Positions 21,711-34,184 are shown, counted from the first letter of the stretch. The stretch: 64,000 nucleotides of DNA from Eunapius fragilis (GCA_963681505.1 OY811972.1:1685663-1749662), one strand, 5' to 3'. Numbers and translations: made by a program. The notes: generated from the sequence alone by a model not told the origin.

Positions 21711-23180
21711 GTAATCGCTTTCTTCACCGTATTGACAATGACCTACAACATGGCAAGGTCCCGAATGTGCTTAGGTATCTTTCAGCACCAGAAGCAAGCG
21801 AGTTCCAGCAACGCAGTGAACAGGTTTAAGTTTATTTATTTTTAGTACGCGTATTAGGGTGTTACGTCATCTTATTTATACGGTTGGGCATGTTGCTTGC
21901 GGCTGGGAAAGCCCCCCAAAGGACATATAGGGAGTTAGTGGGTGATTTGACAGGCTAATCGGATTATTGCGGTGCGCATTTGACCGTACACGGGGATTTG
22001 ACCTCGACCGCGGAAAATGAATTTTAATCGCATAACAGCTTGTGACCTCCCCCTATCGGCGTGTTTTGCAGCTCAAAACTTGTGACGACCTTGTGACGAC
22101 CTTGGCACGTTCTTCACGGTAGGTACGCAACATCATACCTAGCCTGTACCTCACCGGAAACAAGAACATGCACTTTAATACCAAACTATTAGTACAATTA
22201 TAACTACAACTCTTATAGCGGCACAATATCAGCTGTATACCTACAAAGGCTAACGCGCGGTCGTTTTGAATAGCAGGAACGAAACCGTAGGTTATAAAAG
22301 GTATCAAACATGTAACGGGACGTGTGCTACATAACCATGCAAACTTCTAAAGGTATACCACTGTTTTGTCAGAAAGCTAAATATTATATGAGAATTGCTT
22401 GGAAACCCTGAACTTCTCATGCCATCCCTTCTGAAAGAGTCTGACACAGTAACAAGAGCTGGCCATCTTTCAACCTCAACACCCCTATAGTAAAGAGCAG
22501 TACCTTCACCAGACCTGTGCCTCAAGTTTAATTTCCTTAGAACCTGAGGACCTTAAGCCTTGTGCAAATGGGTGCATAGCCAGGCTTGCCACTCTTTGAT
22601 ACTAACAGTGCTTGTCCTAGTTGCTCTTCTTCATAGGATGCAGCTGGCCATCATGCTCTAACATGCCATTTCCACATATTCAGGAGACTTAATGACATGC
22701 CACAGTGGTCTCGTAGCCTTACCAAAATCCACACCTGTCTAGTACAACAGGGATGTGGTTTGGCTTTACTAAAGGTTGCTCTGCCCAGCTGACATAGTTG
22801 CCCCAAACTGGTCTCCCTCTGTCTCACTTTGCCAATTTTGAATGAATGAGGTATTGAATTGCATGATGACTTGCTACTTATCTCAGTCTATGAAACAATC
22901 AATGATTCCACATTTCACTGAGCATTGGCTGATGCAACAAACATATACAATAGTTATATGCATATACGTACAGTGCCGGACTCTACATACCTGTAACCAT
23001 TTCCTTTCCAATTCATTATTTTAATCTCAGTTACATTCACATACATATGCAGTACATATGCAAGTAATAATATAACAGTGCCGGTCCTTACACAAGTTTA
23101 CTATGTGGTGATTTGTTTTACACATTAATCTGTTATATATTCACACACATGATGTAGACTGTTTTCCATGTATAAATGCA
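21711..23180. other. 5' flank of the LGR gene with a dispersed repeat, no gene seen
   Basis: Positions 21,711-22,300 are unremarkable and should contain the LGR promoter. At 22,395-22,600 lies a dispersed repeat with GAAAGAGTCTGACACAGTAA and CTGAGGACCTTAAGCCTTGT; related copies occur at 31,650-31,790 and 32,165-32,215, with a stub at 27,985. A minus-strand frame across it (22,304-22,525) and one in the 31.7-kb copy are remnants whose product I cannot name. Confidence 0.5.
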
Positions 23181-23183
23181 ATA

Positions 23184-23421
23184 TTTTTTAGGACATCCAC
23201 CAGAGTTAACCAAGTCACTAGCGTCAAACTCTTTCCCTGAATCCATCATTCAATATGGCCGTTTTGATATCTTCAGCATTCCATCTGTGTTCTTTCTCCA
23301 ATGTGTCAATAATGGCTCCAGTATCATCCTCCAACAGTATGTACCAAAGTCAAGTTGAAATACTTCACTCCAACATGTGTAACAATCTTCAAGTCTAACA
23401 GGTTGCACAATGTTGGTGGTT
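23184..23421 (-). pseudogene. Dead Death-domain exon with frameshifts
   Basis: On the minus strand an acceptor at 23,422-23,423 is followed by codons matching the exon at 25,835-26,082: TLCNLLDLKIVTHVGVKY, then after a frameshift DTGAIIDTLEKEH and AEDIKTAIL, then further breaks and stops before the TWSTLVDVLK helix. Upstream, 23,570-23,632 is a decayed linker exon (LLSSPC...ELPQLA-type) whose acceptor AG is lost. The whole block is paralogous to 50,124-50,870. Confidence 0.75.
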
Positions 23422-23559
23422 CTGTTCGGGGAGTACAAGATAACTATCAACATTTATTGGAACAGACTGGACTAGCTTAGGATGTCCCTCATATTATGCA
23501 CCAGTGAGTGGGGATCTCATGCACTGTTCCTCATGCAATGCAGGTACAAGACACACACT

Positions 23560-23880
23560 GACCTGCCAACTGTGGCAATTCTTAAGTTAGACATTCTAAC
23601 AAGGGCTGGATAGAAGACGGGCGTAAGGAGAGACCAAAGAATGAGAACTGCCTAACTTCATTTCCCATTTTCTCAATGACCAGGCATAGATGAAGTATAT
23701 TTGTTTCATGCAGGGCTATTAAAACCAACAGCTGCAAAGCTCTGTAACAGCATCAGCTTATGATCTATAGAAGTACTATACCACATTACCTGCTCTGTTA
23801 GGAAGACAAAAGTTCTTCAGATGTTAGAGTAAACAAAATGGTGGTATTTGCATGGCAGAAAGCAAATAAGAGTAATTTAA
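23560..23880 (-). repeat. Duplicated intron block (paralogue of 50,400-50,880)
   Basis: Shared landmarks in the same order and orientation are the linker-exon remnant AACTGTGGCAATTCTT, CAGCATCA...TTATGATCTATAGAAGT, CATTACCTGCT, AAAGTTCTTCAGATG, AACAAAATGGTGGT and TTTGCATGGCAGAAAGCAAA. In the 50-kb copy this contains two usable exons of the long Death-domain gene; here their splice sites are damaged. Confidence 0.75.
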
Positions 23881-23888
23881 CCCCTATA

Positions 23889-24118
23889 TTTAATAAAAAC
23901 ATTCTCTATAAGAAAGGTGATAGGCATATAGCAATAGTGATGTAAAAAGGAAAGAAACAAGGGTCTAATAAGGAGAAATGTAATAGTCCTGTATTTCGCA
24001 TGCAAACATAATGTGCGAAATATAGGACTATTACATTTCCCCTTCTTATTAGACTCTAGTTTACTTCCTTTTTACACCACTATTGCCTTCCAATTCTATA
24101 TAAGGTTTTTTATTACTT
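23889..24118. mobile_element. Foldback MITE, family A copy 2
   Basis: It has the same structure as 822-1103: AATAAAAACATTCTCTATAA at the left, ACAAGGGTCTAATAAGGAG, and inverted copies on the right ending TTTTTTATTACTT near 24,118, followed by GTTTCAT, which mirrors the ATGAAAC left flank of copy 1. It is 230 bp, so slightly deleted relative to copy 1. Confidence 0.8.
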
Positions 24119-25185
24119 GTTTCATCTGTTTTTAATTTCATCATGTAATGAGATATAGTAACTAGATAAGATCATTTAATTTACATCAGTGAAAAGACAA
24201 TACAACAAAACAATAGGTTTGTCTGACATTGCTATGCTGTGTCATGTCTTTGGCCACTTGCCCTTGAGGGCTGTCAAAATAGAAATAAGTGAGCCAATTG
24301 CAGACCAACAGGGCAATGGGCTGTGGGGAGACAACACTGCATGAGAACACCTCCCCCTTGTCAACCACAGACTAAACAATTATACAAGTGACCCAGTTCA
24401 TCTAAAAATAACTAGTGAGACAACATCATCTCTAGGTCTGCCTGTACAGAGCACGCCATTTTGCAGTGTACAACTATATATCTTATAATTTGGCCTCCAC
24501 ATATATAAAGTGCTCTTATTCTGTGTGGGAGGGCATTATATAGTTTCCATTCTTATACTGATATAGCTAGGTAGTAAATGTTACAAAGTCTGATCACACA
24601 CAGGGCCATAGCCAGACGGGGGTCATAACCAAAATAAACCCGTAAAATTGGTGTTAAAATCTGATTTTACTAGCTATATTACAGGTTCCCTTGGTCCCTG
24701 ACACAAATGTAGGGAACTAGCTCTGTATGTTCAATTTCAGTAATGAGCAACTTCTCTGCACAGTTAGTCCATGTGTGCACATTTATTATAGCAAAAAAAA
24801 TGTAACATGCATTTTGCCACTGTCCTGGACAAGCAATGCTTTCATTTATATTCATGGCTAATTCACTTATAAAGTTTTTATTTTTAACTCTGTGATAAAT
24901 AGTTTAATTGAATTCTCTGTGCGCAATGAGAGGGCATGTCAGAATTTAAAATTTGCAATCTTGAAAAAAGTTAGATCCCTTTCTGCTGCAACAAACCAAA
25001 TAACATTTTCAGGCGCCAGTGCTGCAGTGATAATTTAGTTTGGATAATCTAAATGTTAAGCATTTCAGTGCACATCACCACTATCAAACCATTATCATGT
25101 CCTAAAGCAAATTTGAGGCATTAAAAGTTGTTCTGAAGAATGCAATAGCTGTTAAATGTATGTGTATTAGCAGAGAATTTTTGGT
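24119..25185. other. No gene seen
   Basis: AT-rich sequence without convincing frames. A sequence starting CAGGGCCATAGCCAGACGGG at 24,602 resembles the CAGGGGCGGA-type ends seen elsewhere in the window (for example 41,774) and may be one end of a hAT-derived MITE. Confidence 0.4.
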
Positions 25186-25189
25186 GTCG

Positions 25190-25520
25190 TAACGGACAGA
25201 AGAGCGACCTTGATGTCAAGGTTTTCAATCCTTTTGCTAAATTTTATATAAAAGAATCATTGACAAGAAACATGCCTATGAAGCCGGAGTTTGTGAAGTA
25301 GAACTTGGATGTTTCACAACACTGGTGTTTTCAACTTCTGGTGGGTTAGATCCTGCTGCTAAACCACTTATTGCAGAAAAGCACGATCACCATACAGCCA
25401 ACCCTCATTTGGCTTCGTACCAAATTGAGCTTTTTGTTCCTACGTTGTCTTCATCGCTCAAGTATCGTTGCTGCATGACCGCTTTGTCACCATGCATGAT
25501 AACCAGAAGTGGTTAATTCG
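25190..25520 (+). pseudogene. Reverse-transcriptase C-terminal fragment (LINE)
   Basis: Two overlapping frames contain LDVKVFNPFAKFYIKES and, after a shift, YEAGVCEVELGCFTTLVFST followed by GG, then ASYQIELFVPTLSSSLKY. The patterns DVxVFNPxA and REVExGxFTPLVFSxxGG are the conserved tail of one LINE ORF2 type. Frameshifts show it is dead. It lies on the plus strand, opposite to the neighbouring Death-domain gene. Confidence 0.65.
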
Positions 25521-25601
25521 AGGATTAAAGATATAGGTAATTTATATACTTTTATTTGCGTTAATTTATTCATGATATGCTGGAAGGGGGGTGTCCGGAC
25601 A

Positions 25602-25627
25602 CCATGGACCCCCCCCCCCCCCCCCCC
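25602..25627. repeat. Poly-C tract next to a transposon-end-like motif
   Basis: About 20 C are followed by GTATCCGCCTCAGGAC, a motif resembling the TATCCGCC end sequences found beside other C/G runs in this window (7862-7876, 54,541-54,554). Confidence 0.7.
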
Positions 25628-25834
25628 GTATCCGCCTCAGGACAACCAAATTAGCTGATTCGATGTTAAAAGGCTTCCTATTTTCTGGCTATCACTAACC
25701 ACTTCGATTCTAATTGGATGCATTGGTGAATTGTCAAAGTTGCATGTCGAACATACAAACCTTTGCACATCAATTTCAGTTACACTCACACACAAGAAAG
25801 AGTCTGTGTCCATGTACATAGAGGTGTTTCAAAT

Positions 25835-27555
25835 TCACATTAAAATCTTTTTTAGGACATCCACCAGAGTTGACCAAGTTACTGGGACCAAACCCTTTCC
25901 CTGAAGCCATCGTCTTAGAATTGCCATATTGATATCATCAGCATTCCCTCTGTGTTCTTTCTCCAATGCTTCAACAATGGTTCCAGTATTATCCATCAGC
26001 AGATAAGTACCAAAGATGGAATACTTTGCTCCAACATGAGTAACAACCTTCAGGTCTAACAGCTTGGGCAATGTTGGTATATCTGTTGGGAAAAAGGGGT
26101 GAGGAGTGGGGGTGGGGTGGTGGGAGGTATAATTCATACTGATTAAACCATCAGTTCACTACATGTAACAGTGCAACCATTAAAATAAACAGAGCTGGTG
26201 TGTTTATTGAAACAGACTGGATTGTTTGTAATACTGCTTTGGTTGTTCTCATAATACAGTTAAAGTTAAATTATGTCAGTGGGTGCCGCCTACATGTAAC
26301 TATGATTTCATGCACTGTTCTTCATTCAATGCACAGTAAAGGACACTCACTCACCTGCCAACTGTGGCAATTCTTGGGTTATGCGTTCTAACAAGACCTG
26401 ACTGCTCCCCTCAATCAGGCTCATGCGATTTGCTATCAACTGCTCCTTGGACCTCTGAGAGACCAATTCATTCCTCACGGGCTCAGCCCAAAGCCTAGCA
26501 GCCGGCTTAGCCAAATTGAATTGTGCAGGAGTAATCTACACAAAAAACAAAGGTAAATCCTTCTCATTAAATTGGTGGCACGTAATAATTGTCTGTAAAT
26601 AATACAGACCTACATTGTGTATATGCAGCCTTTTCACTATATTCTGTGAATGTCCTTATTGTCAAACAGTTCTAAAGGGCATTAATTTTTATTCCTAATA
26701 TAGTACCAAATGGTTTGGCAATGTAAGTGCTGCAATTACCCTTTTACATTATGCTTGTCTTTAGTACTGACATCAGAGTATATGGTCAGGAGATTGTGCC
26801 AATGTTCTATTTATATTGTAAATCTATTAGCGTTATTACTATAATATAGTTGCAAATCAAATACGAGGGCATCATCAATAAAGTTGAGCACGCTTACATG
26901 TCACATGTCTCAAAAATTAATGCTGCACTGCTATAGAATGGAACCATTGAGACATACACAAATCTAATGCTGATTCTGGAAAGACGCGGTTATAAAGTTC
27001 AAGTCAGAGATTTGAATGAGAGGATGGAGGGAATGGGTATACCAATACTACATGAACTAAGAAAGTGGTGTGGTGGTGATGATATCATGGGGATGGTGAT
27101 GATATGGAGATGGTGATGTGATAATGGCAATGTGATGTGGTGATATGTTGATGGCATTATATCATAATATGGTATACACCACTGCTGCACCTTTTATGCA
27201 ATGGGTAAACACTTGCGCACAGGAGTTAATGGTACGCATGATGGTACACATGATGAAGATTGACCATCTGGTTGAGGGTTAAGGGGAAAAACAACACTTC
27301 AGTGCAAGCCCCTACCTTATCTTTCGGCCACACTGGAAAACCACAACCATAACAAGCTAATCCTTCGTCATTTCTTAAGGCCTCCCAGTTGCGGCCACAA
27401 CGAAAGCACTCGTAGCCTACTTTCACTGACACTGCTGTAGATCCACAGTTGTAGCACTCTCTCGTAATTGCGCCATATTCACGCCCGTCTAAGTTATAAA
27501 CATCCATAGTCCATATGCGGTCGCAGGTTCTGCATTCAAAAGTACACCGTGTCAT
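25835..27555 (-). CDS. Short zinc-ribbon plus Death-domain protein
   Basis: Exons: 27,316-27,555; 26,355-26,535; 25,835-26,082. The splice sites are GT-AG, phases are 0 then 1, and the CDS is 669 nt (222 aa). Residues 1-80 hold four CxxC pairs (FECRTC, RECYNCGS, YECFRCGRNWEALRNDEGL, CYGC), a zinc ribbon of two metal sites. Residues ~81-140 are a charged helical linker (LVSQRSKEQLIANRM). Residues ~141-222 are a Death-fold domain whose C-terminal helices read ILRRWLQGKGLVPVTWSTLV. The start MTRCTFEC was chosen because the 59.7-kb paralogue starts MSTRCTFHC; an upstream Met 6 codons earlier is possible. It lacks the Neuralized and GTPase modules of the long paralogue, so it could compete with that protein for Death-domain partners. 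No transmembrane segment is seen. Further internal exons cannot be excluded. Confidence 0.78.
26536..26865. repeat. Intron segment duplicated at 37,022-37,375
   Basis: AATCTACACAAAAAA, ACAAAGGTAAATCCTTCTCA, TTTCACTATATTCTGTGAAT and GTACTGACATCAGAGTATA occur in the same order and orientation in both places. The match includes the last bases of the linker exon, so part of this Death-domain locus was copied to 37 kb. Confidence 0.85.
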
Positions 27556-27799
27556 TTTGTGATTCAAATACAATGTAGGACCATATGTCTAGTCCCCAGT
27601 CTGACAGTGCCGTAATACCGTATAAAATGAGCACGATAAGATATTAATATTAACTTAAACTGTAGAAACCATACGTATAATGTTTAACCATATTTTATGA
27701 TACGTATTATATGGCCCAAAAATGAATATGTCTAGCATTATGACACCCACAATGGCTCAAACTAAATGGCGCCAGTACGAATCCCAGGCCATGCGATTC

Positions 27800-27935
27800 A
27801 CCACAGCCCCGGATCCAACATAGGTTACCCCCACTCATATGAAATTGAAATGCCGCCCCTCTGGCACCAATTGCCTCCACGCACCATACTATCATGCAAA
27901 CACACTTGCGGCTGCCTCAGCCTGACCAGCTACAT
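27800..27935. repeat. Dispersed repeat (copies at 7.4 and 42.9 kb)
   Basis: It shares GGATCCAACATAGGTT, CTCATATGAAATTGAAATG, CCTCTGGCACCAATTGCC, CACGCACCATACTATCA and CACTTGCGGCTGCCTCAGC with 42,846-43,098, and partly with 7,430-7,570. The 42.9-kb copy is interrupted by a C run, a (CA) run and extra sequence. No frame is conserved, so it is likely a SINE or MITE of unknown class. Confidence 0.7.
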
Positions 27936-28070
27936 ACCCATGCACTCTCACACACGACACTTAAAGAGGTAAATGAAACCCTAAACCTGAAACCCTAAAC
28001 TTCTCATGCCATCCAGGCGCGGACGTAAGAAGGGAGCGTGGCAGTTAAAGAGAGGGTGGGGGGGGGGGGG

Positions 28071-28078
28071 GGGGGAAG
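28071..28078. repeat. Left 8-bp target-site duplication of the hAT element
   Basis: GGGGGAAG directly precedes the left terminal repeat, and an identical GGGGGAAG follows the right end at 31,535-31,542. Eight-base duplications are diagnostic of hAT transposases. Confidence 0.9.
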
Positions 28079-31000
28079 CAGTGCCGGTTTAACCATTTAA
28101 TGGGCCTGGCGCAGGGTAAATTTAATGGGCCCCCTTAGTAATAAAAAGTCTCCCAACACACAGCGTTGAATTAACAATTGTGGAACGCTGCTATCAGCAA
28201 GCGTCACATTTGAATTTACTACCACAGATGTAATTATAACTAATCCTTCACACAATCATCATGGTGTTTTCTTATAGTGGACAGCATTTCATGTGCCGGC
28301 CTTCTCAATGCATCTTTTGGATACTCTAACATATAGTAACAATTATACAAATTTATTAGAATGATCTACTTTTATAATAATAGTAATGCAACCTTGTACT
28401 TTTTAAACAGGTTTACGGCGTAATTTGAGTTCGGCAAAGTTGGCGATTAGCTAGGAATAGTCAATTTCTCGAACAAGTTCAGATTCTATGTTCAATATTG
28501 CTAAGCTCGATAATCGTTCTTGATCCATAGTCGAGCGGAGAGCGTTTTTAATTCTCTTCAGGTGGCTAAATGACCGCTCTCCAGTACAATTTGATACTGG
28601 AAGAGTTAAGTATATACGCAGTGCAATGAATATGTTAGGAAAGGCACTTTCGACACGGTGTTGTCTTAAAGTGGACAGCATTTCATGTGCCGGCCTTCTC
28701 GATGCATCTTTTGGATACAAAGCCTTCTCAAATTCTGTCCACTGCAACCATTCATCAAAAATTTCAGCATCAAGATCATCGGAATAGAACGATGTTAATC
28801 GAGACAAGGAATCTTTTACGGCATCAAAATTCTCAAGTTCATGGTATCTTAAGAATAGAAAACGAGTGTCCGTTTCTGAATATGCACGTATTCTGTTGTT
28901 GAGATCGGTCACAATACGATCAAGTATAGCGTAGAACGTTTCAATTCTAAATTTCTCTTCTGAAGACATCACAACATCAGGCTCACTAGAATCTCCAAAG
29001 ACGCGCTTTGCTCGTCGCACTCGCACTTCTTTAAAGCATGGAGTCTTGCTAACAGCAACTGCTCTAGTCTTATAATCATCAAACAAGCTTCTTTGAGCCT
29101 CCAGAAATCCCAGAAGAGACTTCAATACAGCAATAGCAGATCCTATTTCTATGGTAGTGGACTGGAGAAGCTGGCTGCTTTCGTGAATTCTTTGAAGCAG
29201 TGCACTCCAAAACACTGTCATAAAAACTGTTTCCAGTGTGTCCATTATATTTGCCATTGCAAGTGCTTCAGATCGTGTATCACACTTTTGCAAGGGATCG
29301 TCAGCAATTTGCTGTAAAACATCATGGTATACCTTATAGTGCAGAGACAAGGACTTCAGCGCGTCCGATCTACTAGACCACCTGGTTTCACAAAGCCGTT
29401 TTGGTAAAAGTGATCTTTCAACTGCATTGACAGCACTAAGCAATGTTCTCAAAAGATTCCAACGATTTGTTGAGGCAGAAAAAAATACATACAACTTTTC
29501 AACAAATCCAAAAAATGATACAGCGTTGACACAAGATTCTGCTACTGAGACTCTTGATAGATTTAACGAGTGTGCCATGCAAGGAATGTAAGACGCTTTA
29601 TTATTTTCTTCCAACACCCTGGCCTGCACACCAGAATACTTTCCCGACATGTTGCTATAGCATTGTCATACGATTGGCCTCGACAATATTTATTATCTTT
29701 GAGATCAAGCCTAAAGTCTTTAAGAATGTCGATTAATAGTGTTGAACAAATTTAAACCAGTGTGGGAATGTATTTCTTCAAACTTAAAAAAACGCTCAGT
29801 TGGTATTCCAGCGTCATGAACGTAGCGAACTGTAAACGTCAGCTGGTCCGTATGTGAGATGTCTGGTGTTGAGTCAACGCTAAACGAATAGTACTTTGCT
29901 GAAGCAATCTCGTTAATGATAACTTGCCTCACTTCCTCTGCCATGAGCAAAACAAACTCTTCACATATTGTAGATGATAATTAAGATGGATTGCCACGTC
30001 CCCTATTACCATATTTCTCTATGTGTTGTGCAAGAAACGGATCATATTCAGAAAGCAACTCTAAGCATCCAAGGTAATTTCCGTTGTGCTCTGATCCAAA
30101 AACCTCATTGCTGCCACGAAGAGCTAGTCCACGAAACGTAACTACTGAAACTTCTCTTCTCAAAACCTCCTTCCAGTATGAATTTTCCCTTGCATAACTA
30201 CCTATGATACACTGAGCGGCCTATTGTCTCGTGTTTTGCTAGGCGAATAGCATACTTTGAAAGAGATTCTCTGTGTTGAACAGAACGTTCATGATCATTA
30301 AGCCGACCAATATGATCCCACGAATCAAAACCTGTTGTTGCTAGACTAGAGGAATTGCTTGCACTATTTATAGAAAACAGTTTGCAGACAAAGCAAAACA
30401 CGCATCCTGTTGATGGGGAATACATCAACCAGTTTCTTTCAACCTTTTCTCTATTTGGAGACAGCGTTGTGAACACTGTATCATTTAGCTTCCTACATGG
30501 GCCAGACAGAGTACACAGCATTATATATATTATTTATCTCATAGATTTACATGCATGTATATAATGACATGCATGAACTGCATTAATAGTACTATGACGC
30601 ATAGTTGCCTACATAGCGTGTACATTTACTCGCTCTTCTTTTTATATTACTTTCTTTGCATGGCAAGTGAGAATTTGACATTGTGTGAATTATATACGGC
30701 TGCGGAGCGTGCAAATGCGCAATTTACCTGATTGACTTTCCTTGCCTTGTAGAATTAGTATATACTCCATCCCTGTTCCTACATAGCTCTGGACCGACTC
30801 GTAGCCAATACTGTATCATGCTCTCACTAATAGACCACAGAGCAGGATCAGTTTCCATCTGATGGAGGAATACTGCACCATCTTGATGAACTGTTTCAGT
30901 GACATCTTCGCATTGGGAATTATCCATCTGAATAGATTCATCTGATGCAGGAACTTGAAAACTTTATTCAATGCAAGTAGGTGGTGCCTCTGTTGCAGGC

Positions 31001-31534
31001 TCTGTATGTACTACAGCTGAAAAAAGATCACCGACATGATGAGTGACAACTGTTACTGTATTGCCGTCGGCAGTTGATGAAGACCCAAATGGCACGATGG
31101 AAACTGGTCTGCAGTGAGCAATGGAGAGCTACCGGTAGCGGTAGTCAGAGTAGATGCAGAAAAAAATGAACTGATTTTTGGATGTTGTGAAACAGAGGCT
31201 TCTTTCTCCGTCGCTTTTCACAGCCGCTCAAATGTTTCTTTATTGAAGACATCGTGCTACAAGCTCAAAAACAGTGCGCAATAATTGGCAACTTGAGAAT
31301 AATAAGACCAGTGATGCTATTCTAATTGTCACTTCACTTGCAGATCATATCATGATCGTCACGTGCGGAGCTAGTGCTAACTTGCGCAAGTACAGCGCAT
31401 AATTTATATGCGTACATTACGTCATCTAATTAAATTCATCAATTGTAGGCGTGTACCTATGTAGATAAATGGGCCCCTATCTTCGGTGGGCCTGGCGCAT
31501 TTGCGCCACTCGCGCCCCGGTTAACCCGGCGCTG
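28079..31534 (-). mobile_element. hAT-superfamily DNA transposon, 3.46 kb
   Basis: The ends are CAGTGCCGGTTTAACC (28,079-28,094) and the inverted CAGCGCCGGGTTAACC (ending 31,534). GGGCCTGGCGC recurs just inside each end in inverted orientation. Perfect 8-bp GGGGGAAG duplications flank it. It has landed in a G-rich stretch of an older dispersed repeat that continues at 31,543-31,790. It carries one decayed transposase gene on the minus strand. The intact duplication suggests fairly recent insertion despite the coding damage. Confidence 0.93.
28451..31252 (-). pseudogene. hAT transposase gene (ZMYM1-like type), broken
   Basis: Reading from 31,252: MSSIKKHLSGCEKRRRKK; a segment at 30,927-30,724 with DPALW and QYWLRVGPEL; a TTF-type zinc finger at 30,500-30,200 (VERNWLMYSPSTGCVFCFVC, then DSWDHIGRLNDHE); SVDSTPDISHTDQLTFTVRY at about 29,900, holding the first catalytic Asp region; and a 399-codon frame 29,650-28,451 with the helical insert and the C-terminal dimerisation signature (NCTGERSFSHLKRIKNALRS). 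Several stops and frame changes (near 29,985, 29,725 and 30,190) separate these parts. An intact hAT transposase cuts and pastes DNA; this copy should be inactive. Confidence 0.88.
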
Positions 31535-31542
31535 GGGGGAAG
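31535..31542. repeat. Right 8-bp target-site duplication of the hAT element
   Basis: GGGGGAAG, identical to 28,071-28,078, immediately follows the right terminal repeat. Confidence 0.9.
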
Positions 31543-31544
31543 TG

Positions 31545-32220
<676 letters not shown>

Positions 32221-32362
32221 TAGTCTCGTCCCCAGACCCAGATTCCCAACAGCTGCGGGTGGATACATCACCGCTAACGCGGAAAGTGGGTCTGGGAAAT
32301 AAGAACGACTCACTTGTTCCAAGCGTACCAAACGGATGTGTACATACGTAATGACGCTGACG

Positions 32363-33908
32363 CAGGGCTGCCGCGATATATCGTGATATACGATATATGG
32401 CGATTTTTTTTATATATCGCGATACTGATGCGATATATCGCGATTTTTTTTTTTGGAGTTTCGCAATATTTTTGGGGGGTTTGGGGGGTTTTCATGATAA
32501 AAACTTGCGCGGAAATAGACGGAAAAGCACGGTGATTGGCGGAAATTAGAGTAATAACGAAATATCAGCATGTGTATTTGAAACGGCGATAAATGTACGC
32601 ATGCATTCGGTGCATGCAAGCCATTTAATTAAAACAATTTAGCATTATATATGCCTCAGGAATATGCATTTCCCCAGTCGTTCTGGCAGAAGACTCCATC
32701 GTTTCTTCTGGAGTATATTTTTGGCTGTTGAGAAAACCCTTTCTGCAGGTGCAGTGGAAGCTGGAATTGATAGGTACTTCCTTGCCAACATGAGGGAAGT
32801 GGACTTCATGCTTTCGCCACCATTCCATTGGGTCATCCTTCCTGAAATTTATTTCAGCTTTCTTAAGATACCTCTGGTACTCCCCTTCAATGTGATCTTC
32901 ATCTCCAATAGCAATTTCTTCATAAGGAGATTGATCTTTATATGACCAAACGGAAGGTCGAAATCCTCCTCTGCTGATGTGACTGCCGCTTTCTTTGCTG
33001 GAGGCTCATGATCATCTTCATCGTCACTGCCATCCTCATCTGCTTCATCCTTCTGCACAACATTCATCACTTCTGTTTTAACTGACTAAAAATGATTTGC
33101 CTATTGCATGGAGCGGTTTAGCCACGATAAACTTTTGTGTCCTGGATGAGTTATTACTCCCATTCCCAACAGGAGGTCAGTAGGATCCCAACGCTGCCTC
33201 ATGTCTTGCAATATAAAGCCCCTGACCTCTTGCACAACTTTTGGAAGATTGTTCCAACGGGTCCCTAATTGCCAGTGCACTGGCGGTGTTGTTCCTTGGA
33301 GTCCATCCAATATACCTTGAAACACCACCTAAAGTAGGGTACTTTTCTCCCTGCAGAAAGTCTGTGACAATTTGAAACGGCTTCAACAGCGAACACGACT
33401 TCTCTGCAGCCAGCTATTCGCCAGCAGATGGTACTAGATGAGCGTATTTGCTTTCAGCCAAGACATTTGTAAACCAACAACACCATGCACAGATTTAAGG
33501 TGCATGATGTCGCATGTTAGACGTGTTGTTGCCCTTTCTGGACACCCATGCACAGCGCCTGTTGCAAACAACCCAGGAGGACCCAATCGCTTTCCTGTGC
33601 CACCCAAAATGTTCCCACACATCACTCCTAAACGTTTTGCGGTCAACGGCCACAATATCCTCTTTCCCTACAGCATGGTAGGACGGCCTATCAGTCGCTT
33701 CTTTTGATCCAGCCATATAACGCGTAACCTCAACAAAGATTATTTGAAATTAATAGCAATGAATACTTTAATATCACTAATGATCATTAATATTCATCAC
33801 TTTAATAACCACATATATATATCGCGATACATATCGCGATATTTACTCATATCGCGATATATCGCGATATGGACGATATCGGCAGAAGACCATATCGCGG
33901 CAGCACTG
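32363..33908 (-). mobile_element. Second hAT element (BED-finger type), internally deleted
   Basis: The ends are CAGGGCTGCCGCGATATAT (32,363) and the inverted CAGTGCTGCCGCGATATGG (ending 33,908). The flanking octamers CGCTGACG (32,355-32,362) and CGTTGACG (33,909-33,916) match at 7 of 8 bases, as expected of an aged hAT duplication. Just inside each end are arrays of ATCGCGATAT-type palindromes (32,372-32,445 and 33,811-33,880). It is only 1.55 kb, so part of the transposase gene is missing. Confidence 0.88.
32645..33716 (-). pseudogene. BED-finger hAT transposase remnant
   Basis: From the 5' end: a BED-type finger (SDVWEHFGWHRK, CNRRC, then NTSNMRHH) at 33,716-33,497; MKPFQIVTDFLQGEKYPTLG at 33,386; RWDPTDLLLGMG at 33,195-33,130; an acidic stretch at 33,060; and the C-terminal dimerisation region LARKYLSIPASTAPAERVFS at about 32,800-32,720. 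The parts are in different frames, and the catalytic core between the BED finger and MKPFQ is deleted. It cannot be active. Confidence 0.85.
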
Positions 33909-34184
33909 CGTTGACGTAACCTTAATAATTCATGCATGTTGCTGATTACCTGATTTCAAGTGGAAGGTGTGGCTCAATTAGACATCGAAGTGGGAATATG
34001 CGAGCAAGATACGCATATTCAGGAGATAGTTTTGCGCGCGGTTCAAAGACTAGGATTTGCTGACCCACGTCCGAGGCAATTAAGACCTTCGTTCAAGGAA
34101 AAGGTAGTGCTTCCATACGCGTAGGACGAATTGCTTGCTGTAGAGGACCCCATTTTTGTGACGACACAAGGATTGCGTAACACT

